Shown here one piece after another: positions 10,497 to 21,544 of a stretch of DNA of 64,000 nt. The notes beneath the pieces are model-generated. The model was not told the origin of the DNA. It did no database searches and worked only from the letters and a program-made list of their open reading frames with translations. A program made the position numbers and the translations under genes. Numbering within the stretch: position 1 is the stretch's first letter; each line of letters starts with the position of its first letter. The DNA is from Sipunculus nudus. Taxonomy: Eukaryota > Annelida > Sipuncula > Golfingiida > Sipunculidae. The stretch lies in contig CM049308.1 of assembly GCA_026874595.1 (NCBI GenBank), forward strand, positions 38,031,027 to 38,095,026, read 5' to 3'.

Positions 10497-11976
10497 TACC
10501 GTATTTCCTTGAACAGACGCCGGGCCTTAAATAGTCGCCTGCCTTATTTAGTCGCCGGGGCAAAACAATGTCCCAGAAAAAATAAACGCCGGCCTTGAAT
10601 AGACGCCGGTCTTGTTCAGAGGCCTTGTGTCAGAGTAGTTTCCATGTTTGACACCAGATGTCTCTACCCTTCATTATAATTGGTGTATTTACCGGTCAAA
10701 ATAACCATAGATTGTTGTATGAATTTCGGTTTGTGTTGTTTTGATAATATGTTTAATTCCTCTTAGTCTATAAATCATTCTTTTATCTTACGTGAATGCT
10801 TGTTTCCATGAGGGACACCATATATTCACGATTCGTTCATTATGATTCAAGCCGATCACCGATCCTAATAAGCGATACACAAATACGTCAGCAGTGAGTA
10901 GGCTAACACTATCACTGCTATCAAGCAATAGTAAATAGTAACGCTTGAAACAAGCAGTAAAACTTGGTACGGTGAAAGTCTTGACCTCACGGATGGTTGA
11001 ACAGAACTGTTCAAATATGTTTTGGCACACATTTCTTCTGTAGCATGCAGGCACCAAACGATGGTATCGAGCGGTACAGTTTGTAGCTACTGTCAAGCCA
11101 AATTACGCTCCTTGCTTTCATTTATAGCGCTTTTTAATGCGCCCCCACTGTTACCAAAACCACGCTTCTAAGATAATCATTAAATTTAAGTATGTACTCT
11201 TGTCCACAACTATTTATTCAGTAATATTCCCGGCAGTAAATGTCACATAACAGTATATACCAGGTCGGAAACGCTTGAATGCCCTGTGTCAAGCTGTATC
11301 AGATAAAAGACGGGAGAAAAGTGTCATGAAATTGACCTACGCTGTGCCGTTATAAAAAACCAACCCCTGTATTTCGATGGAACCAATATTACAAGTTATA
11401 CGCGGTGAACAGTTAATAGAAGAGCCACCTCGGGTTTAGTATATACAAGGCCAGAAACGCTTGATTACGCTGTGTCGAGCTGAATCAGTTAAATATTTAA
11501 CGAGAGGAAAGTGTAATGAAAATGAAGTACGCTCTGCCGTTATAAGTACCAAATCCCCGTATTTCGATGGAACAAATGCTACCAGTTGTACGTTGAGAAC
11601 AGTTAATGGAAGAGCCACCCCGTATTCAGAGCGAAAAAATGTTACCAAGTTCACGCGGTGTAAAATAAATGGAACAGTAACATAAAACACCTGGATACCT
11701 GGTTTCGAGGGGCCCGCGCGGACAGATTTTTGTGTACAACTGCAATTTCTCGCTGTGATACTACGTTAATTCCTATTATGGTGCGTGATTGTAGAGATTG
11801 CGCGTGTCCCATATACCTATGGCATCTAAGGAAATTTCGTAAACACAATCCATGTACCGGCGATGTTTTTAAAATAAACGCCGACCTTTATATAGAAGCC
11901 GGCCTTGTTTAGAAGCCGGGTCAAAGCAGGGTCTGAAAAAAATAAACGCCCGGGCGTCTGTTCAAGGAAATACGGT
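10497..11976. mobile_element. DNA transposon or MITE of about 1.5 kb with inverted termini
   Basis: The left end reads TACCGTATTTCCTTGAACAG and the right end reads its reverse complement. Inverted homology continues inward for over 100 bp in a diverged GC-rich zone of repeats like aaataaacgccggcctt (10,520-10,640 and 11,850-11,950). It sits inside the spacer of the large palindrome and abuts the right arm. The interior has two diverged copies of a segment around atatacaaggccagaaacgcttga (11,250-11,400 and 11,440-11,610). No transposase was recognised, so it is probably non-autonomous. Confidence 0.75.
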
Positions 11977-12305
11977 ACCAGGTATATCAAGTATATATGA
12001 AATATAAAATACAGTGTAGTCTCCTTGAAATATCACGGTATCTTTCAATATTTCGTTCTAAGACCGTTTGCTTTCTCCGTTGCGCAAGTGGAAAAAGGAT
12101 TGCCACTGGTGGGGTGAATGATGAAAAACAAAAACAGCGATCACGCCACCTGGCGGCCGTACAACCTAACTTCATAAATCAAGATTTTCAAGCTTCTCTG
12201 GGTGTTTCTTTTTTCATGTTTGTTCTATTTATATTATAATTTTCGCGTGTCGTGTGCTCAACTAAGATCTTACCTCTAGGAAAGCGGTCTTGTAATGGTA
12301 AACAG

Positions 12306-12868
12306 AAGTGGTGGGAGTCGGTTCCTTTTTCATAATCGATCATCGGTTGAGCAAATCGATTGATGATCGATTAATAATCGGTTCAGGCAAATATAAAGAA
12401 ACCTGCCTGCTGTTATCTGTGAAACTGTACTTTCTTAACCAAACGCAAAAAAAGAAGTTTTTGCCTTTTTTATATATCCTATTATTGATAAAACATGCTT
12501 TTAAAAGTTTCATTTAAATTATTTATAATAATTCAGAATTAAACGACAATCCAGGACATCTACTTGCTGCATAGACCCGGATAGTGTATGGAGCATTTTA
12601 ACGCCATACAGCCCATATTGTGCAATGTACATCTCGTTACAAAACTCCCCGCTATTTCTGCAGCTCCCTGCCAGTTCAAAGAGGTTTATAACGTCCTCCG
12701 TTCTCTTATCTACCGTGTCATACTCCGTAACATAAGGAAGTTATTTTGGAACACAGACTCATTATCATGATTATGATGTAATAGATAGTTGCCATTGGTA
12801 ATCGAGCGCTTGAAAGTGGCAGCAAACCGACTGACTTTCGATAAAACTCGATGATCGGCCCACCACTA
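12306..12868. mobile_element. hAT-like MITE, 563 bp, 8-bp target duplication GTAAACAG
   Basis: The ends are AAGTGGTGGGA and, in reverse complement, TAGTGGTGGGC. Perfect 8-bp direct repeats GTAAACAG flank it (12,298-12,305 and 12,869-12,876), which is the hAT hallmark. The mirror position in the left palindrome arm (about 9,118-9,130) has the flanks joined without the element, an ancestral empty site. Short subterminal repeats of ATCGATnATCG type follow the left end. It has no transposase. Confidence 0.85.
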
Positions 12869-13890
12869 GTAAACAGGCATCTGGACTGTGTTAACTCACA
12901 CACAGAACCATGACAACGTATAGAACCAGTGAACAGGAGATATTAAGCCCGTGTGTCGGCTTGGATTTGCTGGACAACTTTCGTTTTCAGCCAAAATTAG
13001 TTAAAAACATGAGACAATATTTATTATTGCAAATGAATATGATCCTTACAGGTGTCTTTAATACAGATATGCCCGTAAGGAGAGGTTCATGATTCCTATA
13101 TTTATTATGAAACGAAGTGTTTGATCCCATAAGTTGAACTTGATGCCGTCTTAAGTAGTTGGACGAGTTACACGTACATGTACCACATATAAGATTTTAT
13201 ACTTAGCCGCAAATCAAATCGATCTGAGGTGTAGGTTTTACCACGACTTCAGCCTGACATATGAACAAAAGACTAGTATTATAATTTTGTATTCTTCTTT
13301 CACAGATTAATCAAACGTCAATGAGTTATAGTCTGTAATATTTTTTTATTGATTTCGAAACAAAAATTATATGTACTACTTAAAATTGGTTGTGGACTGT
13401 TCCGCTACCAACATATCATATCAATGGTGGTATATGCATTAAATATTTTTAACGATCCACTAAACTGTGCGTTATATCATAAATCTAAATTTTTTTATTA
13501 ATAAAGTATATTAGAAACCCGCACAATTAGAAACACTTAGAAAAAGAAAACCGCCTTAGAAAATAAGGCTATTTGGTAGCTGTTCCTCTTGTTTTCAATT
13601 TTGGCAAAGACAATTTTTTTTTGTTAACAGGTTCACTGTTATGACATCATACGCTGCCAACAGATTTTAATCACCTATCTAAAATATAAATGTTCTGTAT
13701 ATGACCTGCAGACAACGATCTGATAAGTTTCGCTTCCTTGAATTATTTCAGAAACCTAGACACAGAAAATTGATATAACCGAATTGTATTTAAATATATA
13801 GTATAAATAATTAAAGAAAGAAATATATAGATATGTTCGCTTCAAACGTGTTCCAGCTGTTTGCAAAAAGGATGAGAAAATACATTGTTT

Positions 13891-13895
<5 letters not shown>

Positions 13896-13922
<27 letters not shown>
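13896..13922. repeat. (TA)n microsatellite
   Basis: A TA run of about 26 bases beside the right-arm minisatellite; the left arm has a shorter AT run at the mirrored place. Confidence 0.85.
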
Positions 13923-13929
<7 letters not shown>

Positions 13930-13994
13930 TGCTTATACATATATCAGTTGGCCTGTTGTGTAGTCTGTGAATCAGATCCGTAAGATTTATTTTG

Positions 13995-14168
13995 TCGATA
14001 ATATGTCGTACGTACGAGATAATATGTCGTACGTACGAGATAGTATGCCGTAGGTACGAGATAGTATGTCATAGGTACGAGATAATATGTCGTACGTACG
14101 AGATAGTATGTCGTGCGTACGAGATAGTATGTCGTACGTACGAGATAGTATGTCATACGTAAGAGAAA
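13995..14168 (-). repeat. 21-bp minisatellite, right-arm copy
   Basis: About eight units, the reverse complement of the array at 5,697-5,848, with the same CGTACG core and 21-bp period. Unit number and unit variants differ between the arms, so the two arrays have evolved separately since duplication. Confidence 0.9.
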
Positions 14169-14250
14169 AATTATTTGTTTTTCTTTTATTAGGTGGCAGC
14201 AATACTCTTCCGTAATGCGGTAGCGTAGAGTTAAGCTCGAGGGAGCATAA

Positions 14251-15060
14251 AAACATTGTTTTACGTAATTCGCGATCATCATGGAAAGTTTGAACAAAAT
14301 CTTAAACAAATATAACTAACGAATACGAAATTTCTTCAAAGTTGGCCCATTATAAGTATAACTCGTACAATATCTGGACAATTATTACATGCGTTGCCTT
14401 TGAATTTGGAACGCACGAACTTTGATGATTTTATTGAAAGTACCAAACTTCTTGTACTATCTGCAACTTCTCCAATAAATCAGACATATATTCCAGTTGC
14501 CCTTTCAAATTTGAACAAGATTAAGCCAAAGTCACATAAAGAATAAGACATACTGTTGTGAAATTACATCTCGCTCATTCATCAAAAGTATCAATTTCTC
14601 AATAATTCATGCATGCATTGGCTTAGGGTGTTCTATGCATCATAGTAAGTAGCTTCACCCTTTGTGATACAACAAGAATCTTTATTTTTTTACTACGTAA
14701 ATTTTAATTTGAGTTTTAACTCAGCATTCACATATTTAGCCATGGACCAAAACCTGCTCATTCTACAAGTTGGACTAAAATGGCAGACGAATTCTCCAGA
14801 CATGACAGTTGTGCAAAACCCGTAATCTCGCATACATGATTTTCAGCTGAGCGTCATGACCCATGGGACACGACATCAGTTAACGCCAGATGGCATCAGC
14901 TTGAAGGCCAGAACCACGTTCACTGGCCGCACACCCATAGGTTTAGGATTTGTAATATTTCTACTTCGTTGGTACTGCCATTAAAATAAAAAAAATTATC
15001 GGTATGTCAAGGTAGCTATAGGAATAATATTCAATTGTACGAACTACTACTTCTTCTGTA
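14251..15060. other. No gene recognised
   Basis: AT-rich sequence. At 14,843-14,867 lies a 25-nt string that is the exact reverse complement of 32,812-32,836 and is built on the palindrome CCCATGGG. It probably marks the end of a dispersed repeat. Confidence 0.5.
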
Positions 15061-15074
15061 ATAGTGCGGAATCA

Positions 15075-15235
15075 TGGTATAATTCCGTAGGATTTTTGTG
15101 CCGAAATTATTTTTTTGCAGATTTGACATCATTCGAGATTAAAGTATGAGAAAATTTTAGGGTCCACATTTTTACGGGCCATAGGATACCTTTATCCGGG
15201 TCTTTTCAAAATGGCCGCCACCTAACTGGCTCAGG
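15075..15235 (+). repeat. Dispersed repeat, left member of an inverted pair flanking the broken gene
   Basis: Ordered blocks CCGTAGGATTTTT, TGCCGAAATT, TTAGGGTCCA, TTTTTACGGGC, TCCGGGT and AAAATGGCCGCCA match the reverse complement of about 21,545-21,690 with gaps. The identity is patchy, so this is an old repeat pair. Confidence 0.6.
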
Positions 15236-15598
15236 GTCATATCTCTGGAACCAGTTGTCGGATTTTAATGATTTTTGTGTTTATCCGTAGGTTTTCGATG
15301 GTACTGAATACGAAAATACGGGTTTAACACAGACTGGGGGCATAGAAATTGGTCGTAAGGTCAAGGTCATAACTGAAATACAAACTCAACACAAACTACG
15401 TTTAGACCTTTTTCAAAGCAACTGGACTGTACAAACGCTTGAATACTAAACATGTACCAAATATTGAATACTAGATGTAATACAAGCGAATTCTATGATG
15501 TGAAAACAATATACATGAATTAAGATAGGTAAGATCACTTTATATTAAGCTTGTTTAAACTTCGCACGTTTGATTTTCGCATGGCTATACGGATAGGC

Positions 15599-16078
15599 TT
15601 AAAGCTCTGTGTCATCCTCGTCCTCATTGTCTTGTCGATCAGAAAAGTTGTTAAAGCCAGAGGTCAAACATTTGCAAAGAGGAGTGCAGGGCAATTTGTT
15701 CTTGGTGCAGGAGCAATTTCCTTTGCATATTGTTCGGCATCCACATTTTACGAGCTCAAGAACTGCGCGAGGAGCAGGGGGAGTTAGACATTTAAATGGC
15801 ATATAAACTCCCTCGTGAAGCAACCATCCGTGCTCCACTAAAGGAGGAAGACATGGATTTGGAGAAAAGTAGGATTGGTCCCGCATACATATGAAGTTAG
15901 TGCGAAGAACATGGGGCATCAGAGTTGTGCGAGTCGGAGGGAGCATCTCAGCCTCAAGGCTTTTTGATCGAAAGAGGTCCCATCGGAGAGCAGGCAATGT
16001 TGTTGGACCTTTGGGTGAATACGCTTTGCAGACAAATGTTTCCAGTGCTTTTATTTCTTGTGGGAGTTCTCCATTCAC
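15599..16078 (-). pseudogene. C-terminal fragment, Cys-rich
   Basis: Contains LPPTRTTLMPHVLRTNF, then PPAPRAVLELVKCGCRTICK and a cluster of Cys (CGC, CKGNCSC, PCTPLCKC) followed by an acidic tail ending at the stop at 15,599. The Cys spacing suggests a small zinc-binding module at the end of the protein. One or two frame changes separate it from the preceding fragment. Confidence 0.7.
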
Positions 16079-16186
16079 CAGCTGTGAAGATGACAGAGCT
16101 CCTTTGCCAAAGATTTGGAATCAATTGATTATGGGATCGTCTTTGAAATTCCAACAAACTTCCCACCCCAATCAGCCCCGGAGAAG

Positions 16187-17317
16187 TTATGTAGGCATAT
16201 AAGCCCCTGGGCCTTGCGCCGACCAATAACCTCTGTAATTTGCACCAGAGCCAGTGCAAAACTTCAGCTGAGTGAGAGGTCCAAGGTGACCGTTAGAGGC
16301 GAGGTCCATCAAGAGAATGAACACATCTGTATCAGGGGAACGTACATTGATTTCTCTGCATGTGTTGTCACGCAGGCTGTCAATAACATGAAGAGGTATC
16401 AGGGTGTCGGCCTCCTCGTGTCCGTGAACTTTGAAATCCTCATTAATGGTATGAGGGCTATTGACATTCACTACCGTGCTGTAAGCGACCACAACTTTCT
16501 TCAATGATCCCTCGAAATGTTCCAGTAGAGCTTGGGCTAGGAGTTCACAAAGTCCCTTCTTCGTTTTAATCGATGACAGAAGGTCTTTGAGTGGTATGGT
16601 TCTAATGCTCATTTCATTATGCACCTCGTAGCTAGCAGCAGATGTTGCTCTTTTTGCTCTTGTCTTTGCCTTCAGGCTACTTTCAATATAGTGGTCGAAC
16701 AGCACTCTCGTTTCATCATATGTATTTGACATTCGGCTGATTCGTTTGATGAAAGCTTCCTTGAGATGACATATTTTTGTCATGCTCGGTGATTTTTTCA
16801 TGCTCTGCAACACTGCCATTACATCAAGTATCAGTACACGATTAGTGAGAACTTGTTTTGTAGAGGCTGATTCAGTTTCAGCTTGACCAGTTTCTTCAAG
16901 AACTTGCATGAGGCGAGCTTTGTCAGTACAGAGAAGTAGGGAACCATCAACTGCAAACATCGAGCGTGGCACCACAGCCATCTCAATCTCACCGATTGTG
17001 GTTTCTAGCTTTGGTACAAGCTCAGGTCGAGACTGCTGAATGACCAGAAACCGTGCAAGCAGCCGGCGCTCTTCCCTTAATTTGATAACCTTGTCCCCAA
17101 CTGAAACTCGGGTCTTAATCATCCAGTTGGAGAATGTCTTCAATTTCAGTTTTTTCATCTTGTCCCAGATGGACATTTTCGATGTTTTGAGATGACGATC
17201 TTCAACAAAATCCATGTATTGCTTTTGACCCAAGTTTGCATAATTCAGAATGTCCTCTTTTGCTTTCTGGAGAATTAGTGCAGAGGAAACAATGTTCTTC
17301 AGAGGTGTTCTGGTCAC
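16187..17317 (-). pseudogene. Fifth fragment (HEEADT / SPDTDVF block)
   Basis: The longest intact stretch, about 376 codons. It holds a basic helical start, VLILDVMAVLQSMKKSP near the middle, and near the end HEEADTLIPLHV followed by VRSPDTDVFIL. The Asp-rich strand-turn pattern (DTDV) resembles metal-binding PIN/FEN-like folds, but this is a weak visual analogy. The C-terminal CTGSGANYRG passes into another frame at about 16,210. Confidence 0.7.
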
Positions 17318-17645
17318 GTAGGGATTCCCCTCACAGCAGCGTTCAAAGGAGTTTCTAAGTTAAAGAGCATTCTTGGTAGAACGCAGGGAGATATTGCCAC
17401 AAAGTTGATAATGCTCCTGTGATTTTTTTAGCTCTGAGAGGGATGAGGAAAACTGAGAGAGAACTGACTAACGATTCGAGCCAGGTGAGGTGTGGTGTCA
17501 ACAAACCTGTCCAGAGCATCTGCATCCTGAGTGAGTCCAACAATACCGTGTTTTTTTCAAAAACTTGATCTCTTGCTCTAATGCCTGGTCAGTAAACAAG
17601 CTTGTGAAAGGAATTTCGGATTTTTCACAACGAAATCTCCAGACT

Positions 17646-18029
17646 TTAAAGCTTCCGCGTGGCTGGATCATTTTTTTCTAGTGCATTCTTTTGGGCGACG
17701 TGGAGTGGCATCAACCTTGCATAATTCAGGAGGTCTTGTGCGAAGAAGTACTTAATTTGATTATCTAAAGCAGCGAGATAACCCTCCCAATCTCCTTGTA
17801 TGCATGCACTGATCAGTTGTAACCAGCTATCAATTTGCTCTAGGTATTGATCAAGAAACTGCGCCAGCTCCCCAGGTTCGTGCTGCTTCTCTTTCTGATG
17901 CATTTGGACTGTATAATACGACTGAATATCCTCGAATATCCGAACCATTTTACACTCGTGAAGGGCCTGTTTCAACTCGACACTGTAAGGGATGAGGTCG
18001 AGACTGAGGTTCAGCAAATATTGCGTCAA
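17646..18029 (-). pseudogene. Fourth fragment, helical region
   Basis: About 127 codons of mostly helical sequence (FEDIQSYYTVQMHQKEKQHE, then WEGYLAALDNQIKYFF). It continues the third fragment after a frame change. Between its end and 17,317 the continuation is visible only in short pieces in changing frames (for example DQALEQEIKF near 17,580 and QDADALDRFVDTTPHLARIV near 17,490), so this is the most damaged part. Confidence 0.65.
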
Positions 18030-18498
18030 ACTTCATCATCGAGACAGCCAAGGCATTAATGATATGATACTCCACGCCCCTTTTGAAGACTTTGCAATCA
18101 TAAATTCCTCGGAGCGCTGCCGAAGAGCAGATGCTATTCTCAATGGCACAAGTGTCAACTCCGCTGCCTTCAACAGTTTTTCCTAGGGCATGTAGTGAGG
18201 CGAATACAATATGCAAGACACCGGCTCTCAAGACCCAGTTCCGGCTGCAAACAGGCTCCTGAATCTGGACTGCACGATTATACAGATCTAGATCAAGCGT
18301 GATTAGTGTGCGTTTCTCGGGACCGACGAAAGTGGCTGATATGTTTTGTGTGAGGCTCAAAACGGTGTATAGTGTGGCGTAATCAGTGGGAGAGGTCTTG
18401 ATCAGGGGTGCGATAACTTCGGAGTTTGTCCGTTTGACCTCAACATTTCCTTGCTGGGATAACAAGAGAGACTTTGTCGCCGCCCACGTCGGCATCAC
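17950..18498 (-). pseudogene. Third fragment (EVKRTNSEV / DLDLYNRAVQI block)
   Basis: In the same frame as the preceding fragment, so only the TAA separates them. It contains NVEVKRTNSEVIAPLIKTSP, TLITLDLDLYNRAVQI and GVLHIVFASLHALGKTVEGS. The last 25 or so residues are Arg/Pro-rich and appear to be read out of frame after an indel near 18,030. Confidence 0.7.
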
Positions 18499-18516
18499 AT
18501 CATGTTTTGCTAGCTT

Positions 18517-19498
18517 TTACTTTCTACCAGTTCCACAGGTCACTTGAAGGATTGGACCAAAAGCATTTTTACCATCAAGGCTTGACGCTTCCATTGAGGT
18601 AGAAGCTGATAAAGGGGGTGGAGAGAGTCCTTCACTTTGCCCTTGGTCCTCAATGGGACCTCCAGGAAAGGAGAATAAAGATTCCCAAAATTGTGATGAT
18701 TCTCCAGTTGTATCAGATATAACAGCACTGTGAGGTTGAAGGTTTTCATTAGCCAAGAGGTTTGCGATCACCCAGGTGTCGGTATAGTACTTCTGCTTGA
18801 GCAGTAGATGGTCTCGTTGTCCAAACTTGTACTCCTCAAAATGGATTGGTTTCAGCTGTATAACTGGTTTTTCAAGATAGTTGATCTCAACTTTAAGAGA
18901 ATCGGTTGGAAGCTTGTCTGGGATGACAAGAGGAGTATTTAATGGTTCTGCGTTCTTATCTTCCCTTTGATTAAGGACAATCAGTGTACCATGGAATGTA
19001 TTCTGTCCATAGGGGGTATCTTCAAGGAGATCGATGTTGTCGAGAGCAAACCAGACGTTAACACCCTTCTTCACAAAGTCAGGGAGACAGAAACCTCCTG
19101 TCTCCTGCATCCTCAGTAGTACAGCGTGTTCTATACGTTTTTCGACGTTGAGTATGTGACGGTTATCCCTGCCAACATACACAGTAGTAAGATTGGTCAG
19201 GAGGCTTTTGTCCCGCAACCGGGAATGAATCGAGAGGGGCAGCCCGATTGATAGTGGTGGCTTGACTTGTCTGTCACTCCGTGTGTTTTGCATTAGGAAT
19301 TGACATGCAACATCAACCGTTTTTTTGTACTTCAAAATCACGTCTACCGGTGACTCGTCTCACGTGAGGTCCAAACAAGAGTTGATTGAGAAAGAATTGC
19401 AACATTGGAGGGTTTTGGAAATTTTTTAAATCACCGCTGAATTTCCATTGTCGATGATTCATAGTTTCTTCCCTGAGTGAATAAGCCAAGCAAACCAA
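18517..19498 (-). pseudogene. Second fragment (FALDNIDLLEDT block)
   Basis: The piece at 19,313-19,498 (containing WKFSGDLKNFQNPPMLQF) passes into a different frame for 18,517-19,341, with a run of seven A on the coding strand in the overlap that could be the indel site. The main block carries NVWFALDNIDLLEDTPYG and HGTLIVLNQ, followed by a Pro/Ser-rich stretch. A single TAA at 18,517-18,519 separates it from the next fragment in the same frame. Confidence 0.7.
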
Positions 19499-20471
19499 GG
19501 CATCAACTGAAGTACTCTGTGTTGTAGCATGTCTACTGCATGACTAACAGATTTTGATAAAATCACTTTGTCACTTTCGTTTTTACGAACTGATTTTACA
19601 AACTCAGCATTTGGAAAATTATCTTGAATTAACTGTTTCAGATGCTTTTTATGGTGACCAGAATAATGCTCTTTTATGTGGTACTCCTCCAGAATGGATA
19701 TGTACTCATCATTTATTTCATTCATACTCATTACAGCTCCACTAACGGAGAGTGAGGTTTTAACAGATAGGAGCAACAACTCATCACAAATTTCCTTCGT
19801 AATCTTGTCCTTGTCAACAATGTCCACGGGTGTCCGTTGAGCATACCGTAAGCAATTTTTGTGAAAATACTTTTCTTGAGCAGCAGCATTGCCTGCCTGT
19901 TCCAAACCAGAAACACAAACTCTCATGATGTCATCCTTTGTTTTGCACTTGATATCAAGCAGAGTTTTGCCCATAGAATCACTCAAAATACGATGGAGAG
20001 GGGTTGTTTCAGATGTTACACAAAACTTGCAGGGAGAAAATATACATTTCTTCTCTTTCGGAACAGTTTGAAATCTCTTTGGGTGGGTCCCCTCTGTAAA
20101 TTTTCCAGGACGACCAACTCCTCTCTTTGTTGAGAATGTAGGCAGGGAAAACGATTCTGGATTATCCCGTTTCCTCTTTCTCACTCTTTCTAAATGGTCT
20201 TTGTTCACAATAGGCTTGCGGCACTCGCTATGATACCCTACATTCTCCAGCTCAGATTCATCTAGACTGGACAGACGATCTGCAGGTGGTTTAAGATTAT
20301 TCTCGCCCAAAGATATACGCTCTCCACAACAGTCTAACAAATCGGTAATTTTGTCGACACCAGGTTTCTTAACCAGTTTCTTCTGCAAAGATTCGCCTGT
20401 CAGACAGACAATACAGCTATTTAAGAGGTCCTCATGCAGACATCGTGATGCTGCACTCTTACCGATTCAGT
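19459..20471 (-). pseudogene. N-terminal fragment of the SPDTDVF-family gene
   Basis: Open from about 20,471 (an upstream in-frame TGA precedes it) to the stop at 19,459. Features along the chain: a CIVC pair just upstream of the first candidate Met at 20,388, a CC pair at residues 20-21 counted from that Met, YHSECRK at 52-58, a basic stretch RKRKRD near 70 that could be a nuclear localisation signal, an AT-hook-like RGVGRPGK near 89-96, and CIFSPCKFC at 115-123. The paired Cys/His suggest zinc binding. The last residues before the stop look out of frame; the true continuation is in the next frame from about 19,510. Confidence 0.7.
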
Positions 20472-21540
20472 TCGTGTTAGGAAGCTGTTCAAAGACCTGA
20501 AAAAAAAATAAAAAAATACTTTCAGATCTCAATGTTTCATGAAACGAACTATTTAAACCCATTCTTCGTTTAGATATAAATGGAAAACAATAAAAAATTT
20601 ATTCCAGGGTCAACACGTCATAAGTATTAACTGATAAAACTGAAAAAAGCTTCAGATATAACCAGACTCATCAATACTAGTTGTAAACGTTCACATAAAG
20701 AAATATTTGTTAAATAGGTTAACTTTGAATGTTTGGCATTTATTAAATTTTGAAGGCAATGTATCAGACTTAACATGCAATGAACATGCAAGTTGTTATA
20801 ACAATAAAGCGAACTATCAAACATAACAATGAACAGGGTAATACCCCTTTCAGACTCGAATGTTCATCCTGCAAATAGACAATAACATAAAAATAAAATT
20901 GAATATGTGGTTTGCAAAAATGTACTGGAGGAAAACTAGTCCACTTACTTGTCAATGCTTTCCTTTCAAAATACTCGCCAGTCCAATTTTTGTAACCTCG
21001 AACTTTGACTGCTATACCTGTCACATGCTGGTTTGGGAACAAACTGAAGAAAATAACCGGTTCCAGCGCATATTTGCATCCTATGATTTTATAGTTTATA
21101 TTTGTTTTGTGAGGGGAGTGCACAATAGAGGAGGGAAGTGAATAAATAAGTCAAAATTTTTATTTCCAGTTCTTTATTCAATTTTTAAACGTTTACTTTG
21201 AACGTTTACACCACGCGGATCATTTGTACCATGTTGTTGTAATATCTTGCTGGCAATACGATTGTAACAAAATCTGTATTAAATTGCGGTATTATGTTTA
21301 AAAAATGTGGATGTAAGACTTCATTATCGATACTTAATATTAGCAAACAAATTATATATATCCGTTTATTACATTTTAAATTGGCACTTTTTTACATAAG
21401 CCGGATGGTTATGTCCCACCCTCCTATACACATACCTTCACCCTACCCTCTAATCGATGCAGTACCCTCAAAATGTGACTCAGCGTCCTCAGAAACCCAT
21501 ATCTATATACTAGGATCATCATTATCAGGCAATTCCAAAT
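20472..21540. other. No gene recognised
   Basis: AT-rich sequence between the broken gene and the right-hand flanking repeat. Small frames on both strands have no recognisable motif. Confidence 0.5.
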
Positions 21541-21544
21541 TCGT

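Larger units (their letters stand above)
11970..14250 (-). repeat. Right arm of the large imperfect inverted duplication
   Basis: Reverse complement of the left arm, in mirror order. It carries a hAT-like MITE (12,306-12,868) absent from the left arm, and lacks the insertion at 6.0-8.5 kb. The outer edge fades near 14,250. Confidence 0.8.
15599..20471 (-). pseudogene. Broken intronless gene for a long uncharacterised Cys-rich protein (SPDTDVF family)
   Basis: One gene of about 4.9 kb read right to left, interrupted by several frameshifts and at least one stop, with no obvious introns. The order of parts is: a Cys/His-rich N-terminus with a basic patch; a block with FALDNIDLLEDTPYGQNT; a block with EVKRTNSEV and TLITLDLDLYNRAVQI; a helical block; a block with HEEADTLIPLHV and RSPDTDVFIL; and a Cys-rich C-terminus. 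I recall this part order from large uncharacterised multi-copy families in invertebrate genomes; the function is not known to me. The SPDTDVF segment could be a PIN-like nuclease strand, but that is inference. Copy number and lack of introns would fit a gene carried by a mobile element. Frame changes are near 19,500, 19,335, 18,030, between 17,645 and 17,320, 16,210 and 16,100, and there is a TAA at 18,517-18,519. Confidence 0.8.

Noticed and set aside
10190-10598. Frames with long Glu-Arg repeats
   Set aside because: Translation of the (GA)n microsatellite.
13944-14309. Repeat proteins with heptads LSRTYDI or YLVRTTY on both arms
   Set aside because: Translation of the 21-bp minisatellite; several frames stay open only because the period is a multiple of three.
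15551-16507. Plus-strand frames over the broken Cys-rich gene
   Set aside because: Antisense shadows of the minus-strand coding fragments.
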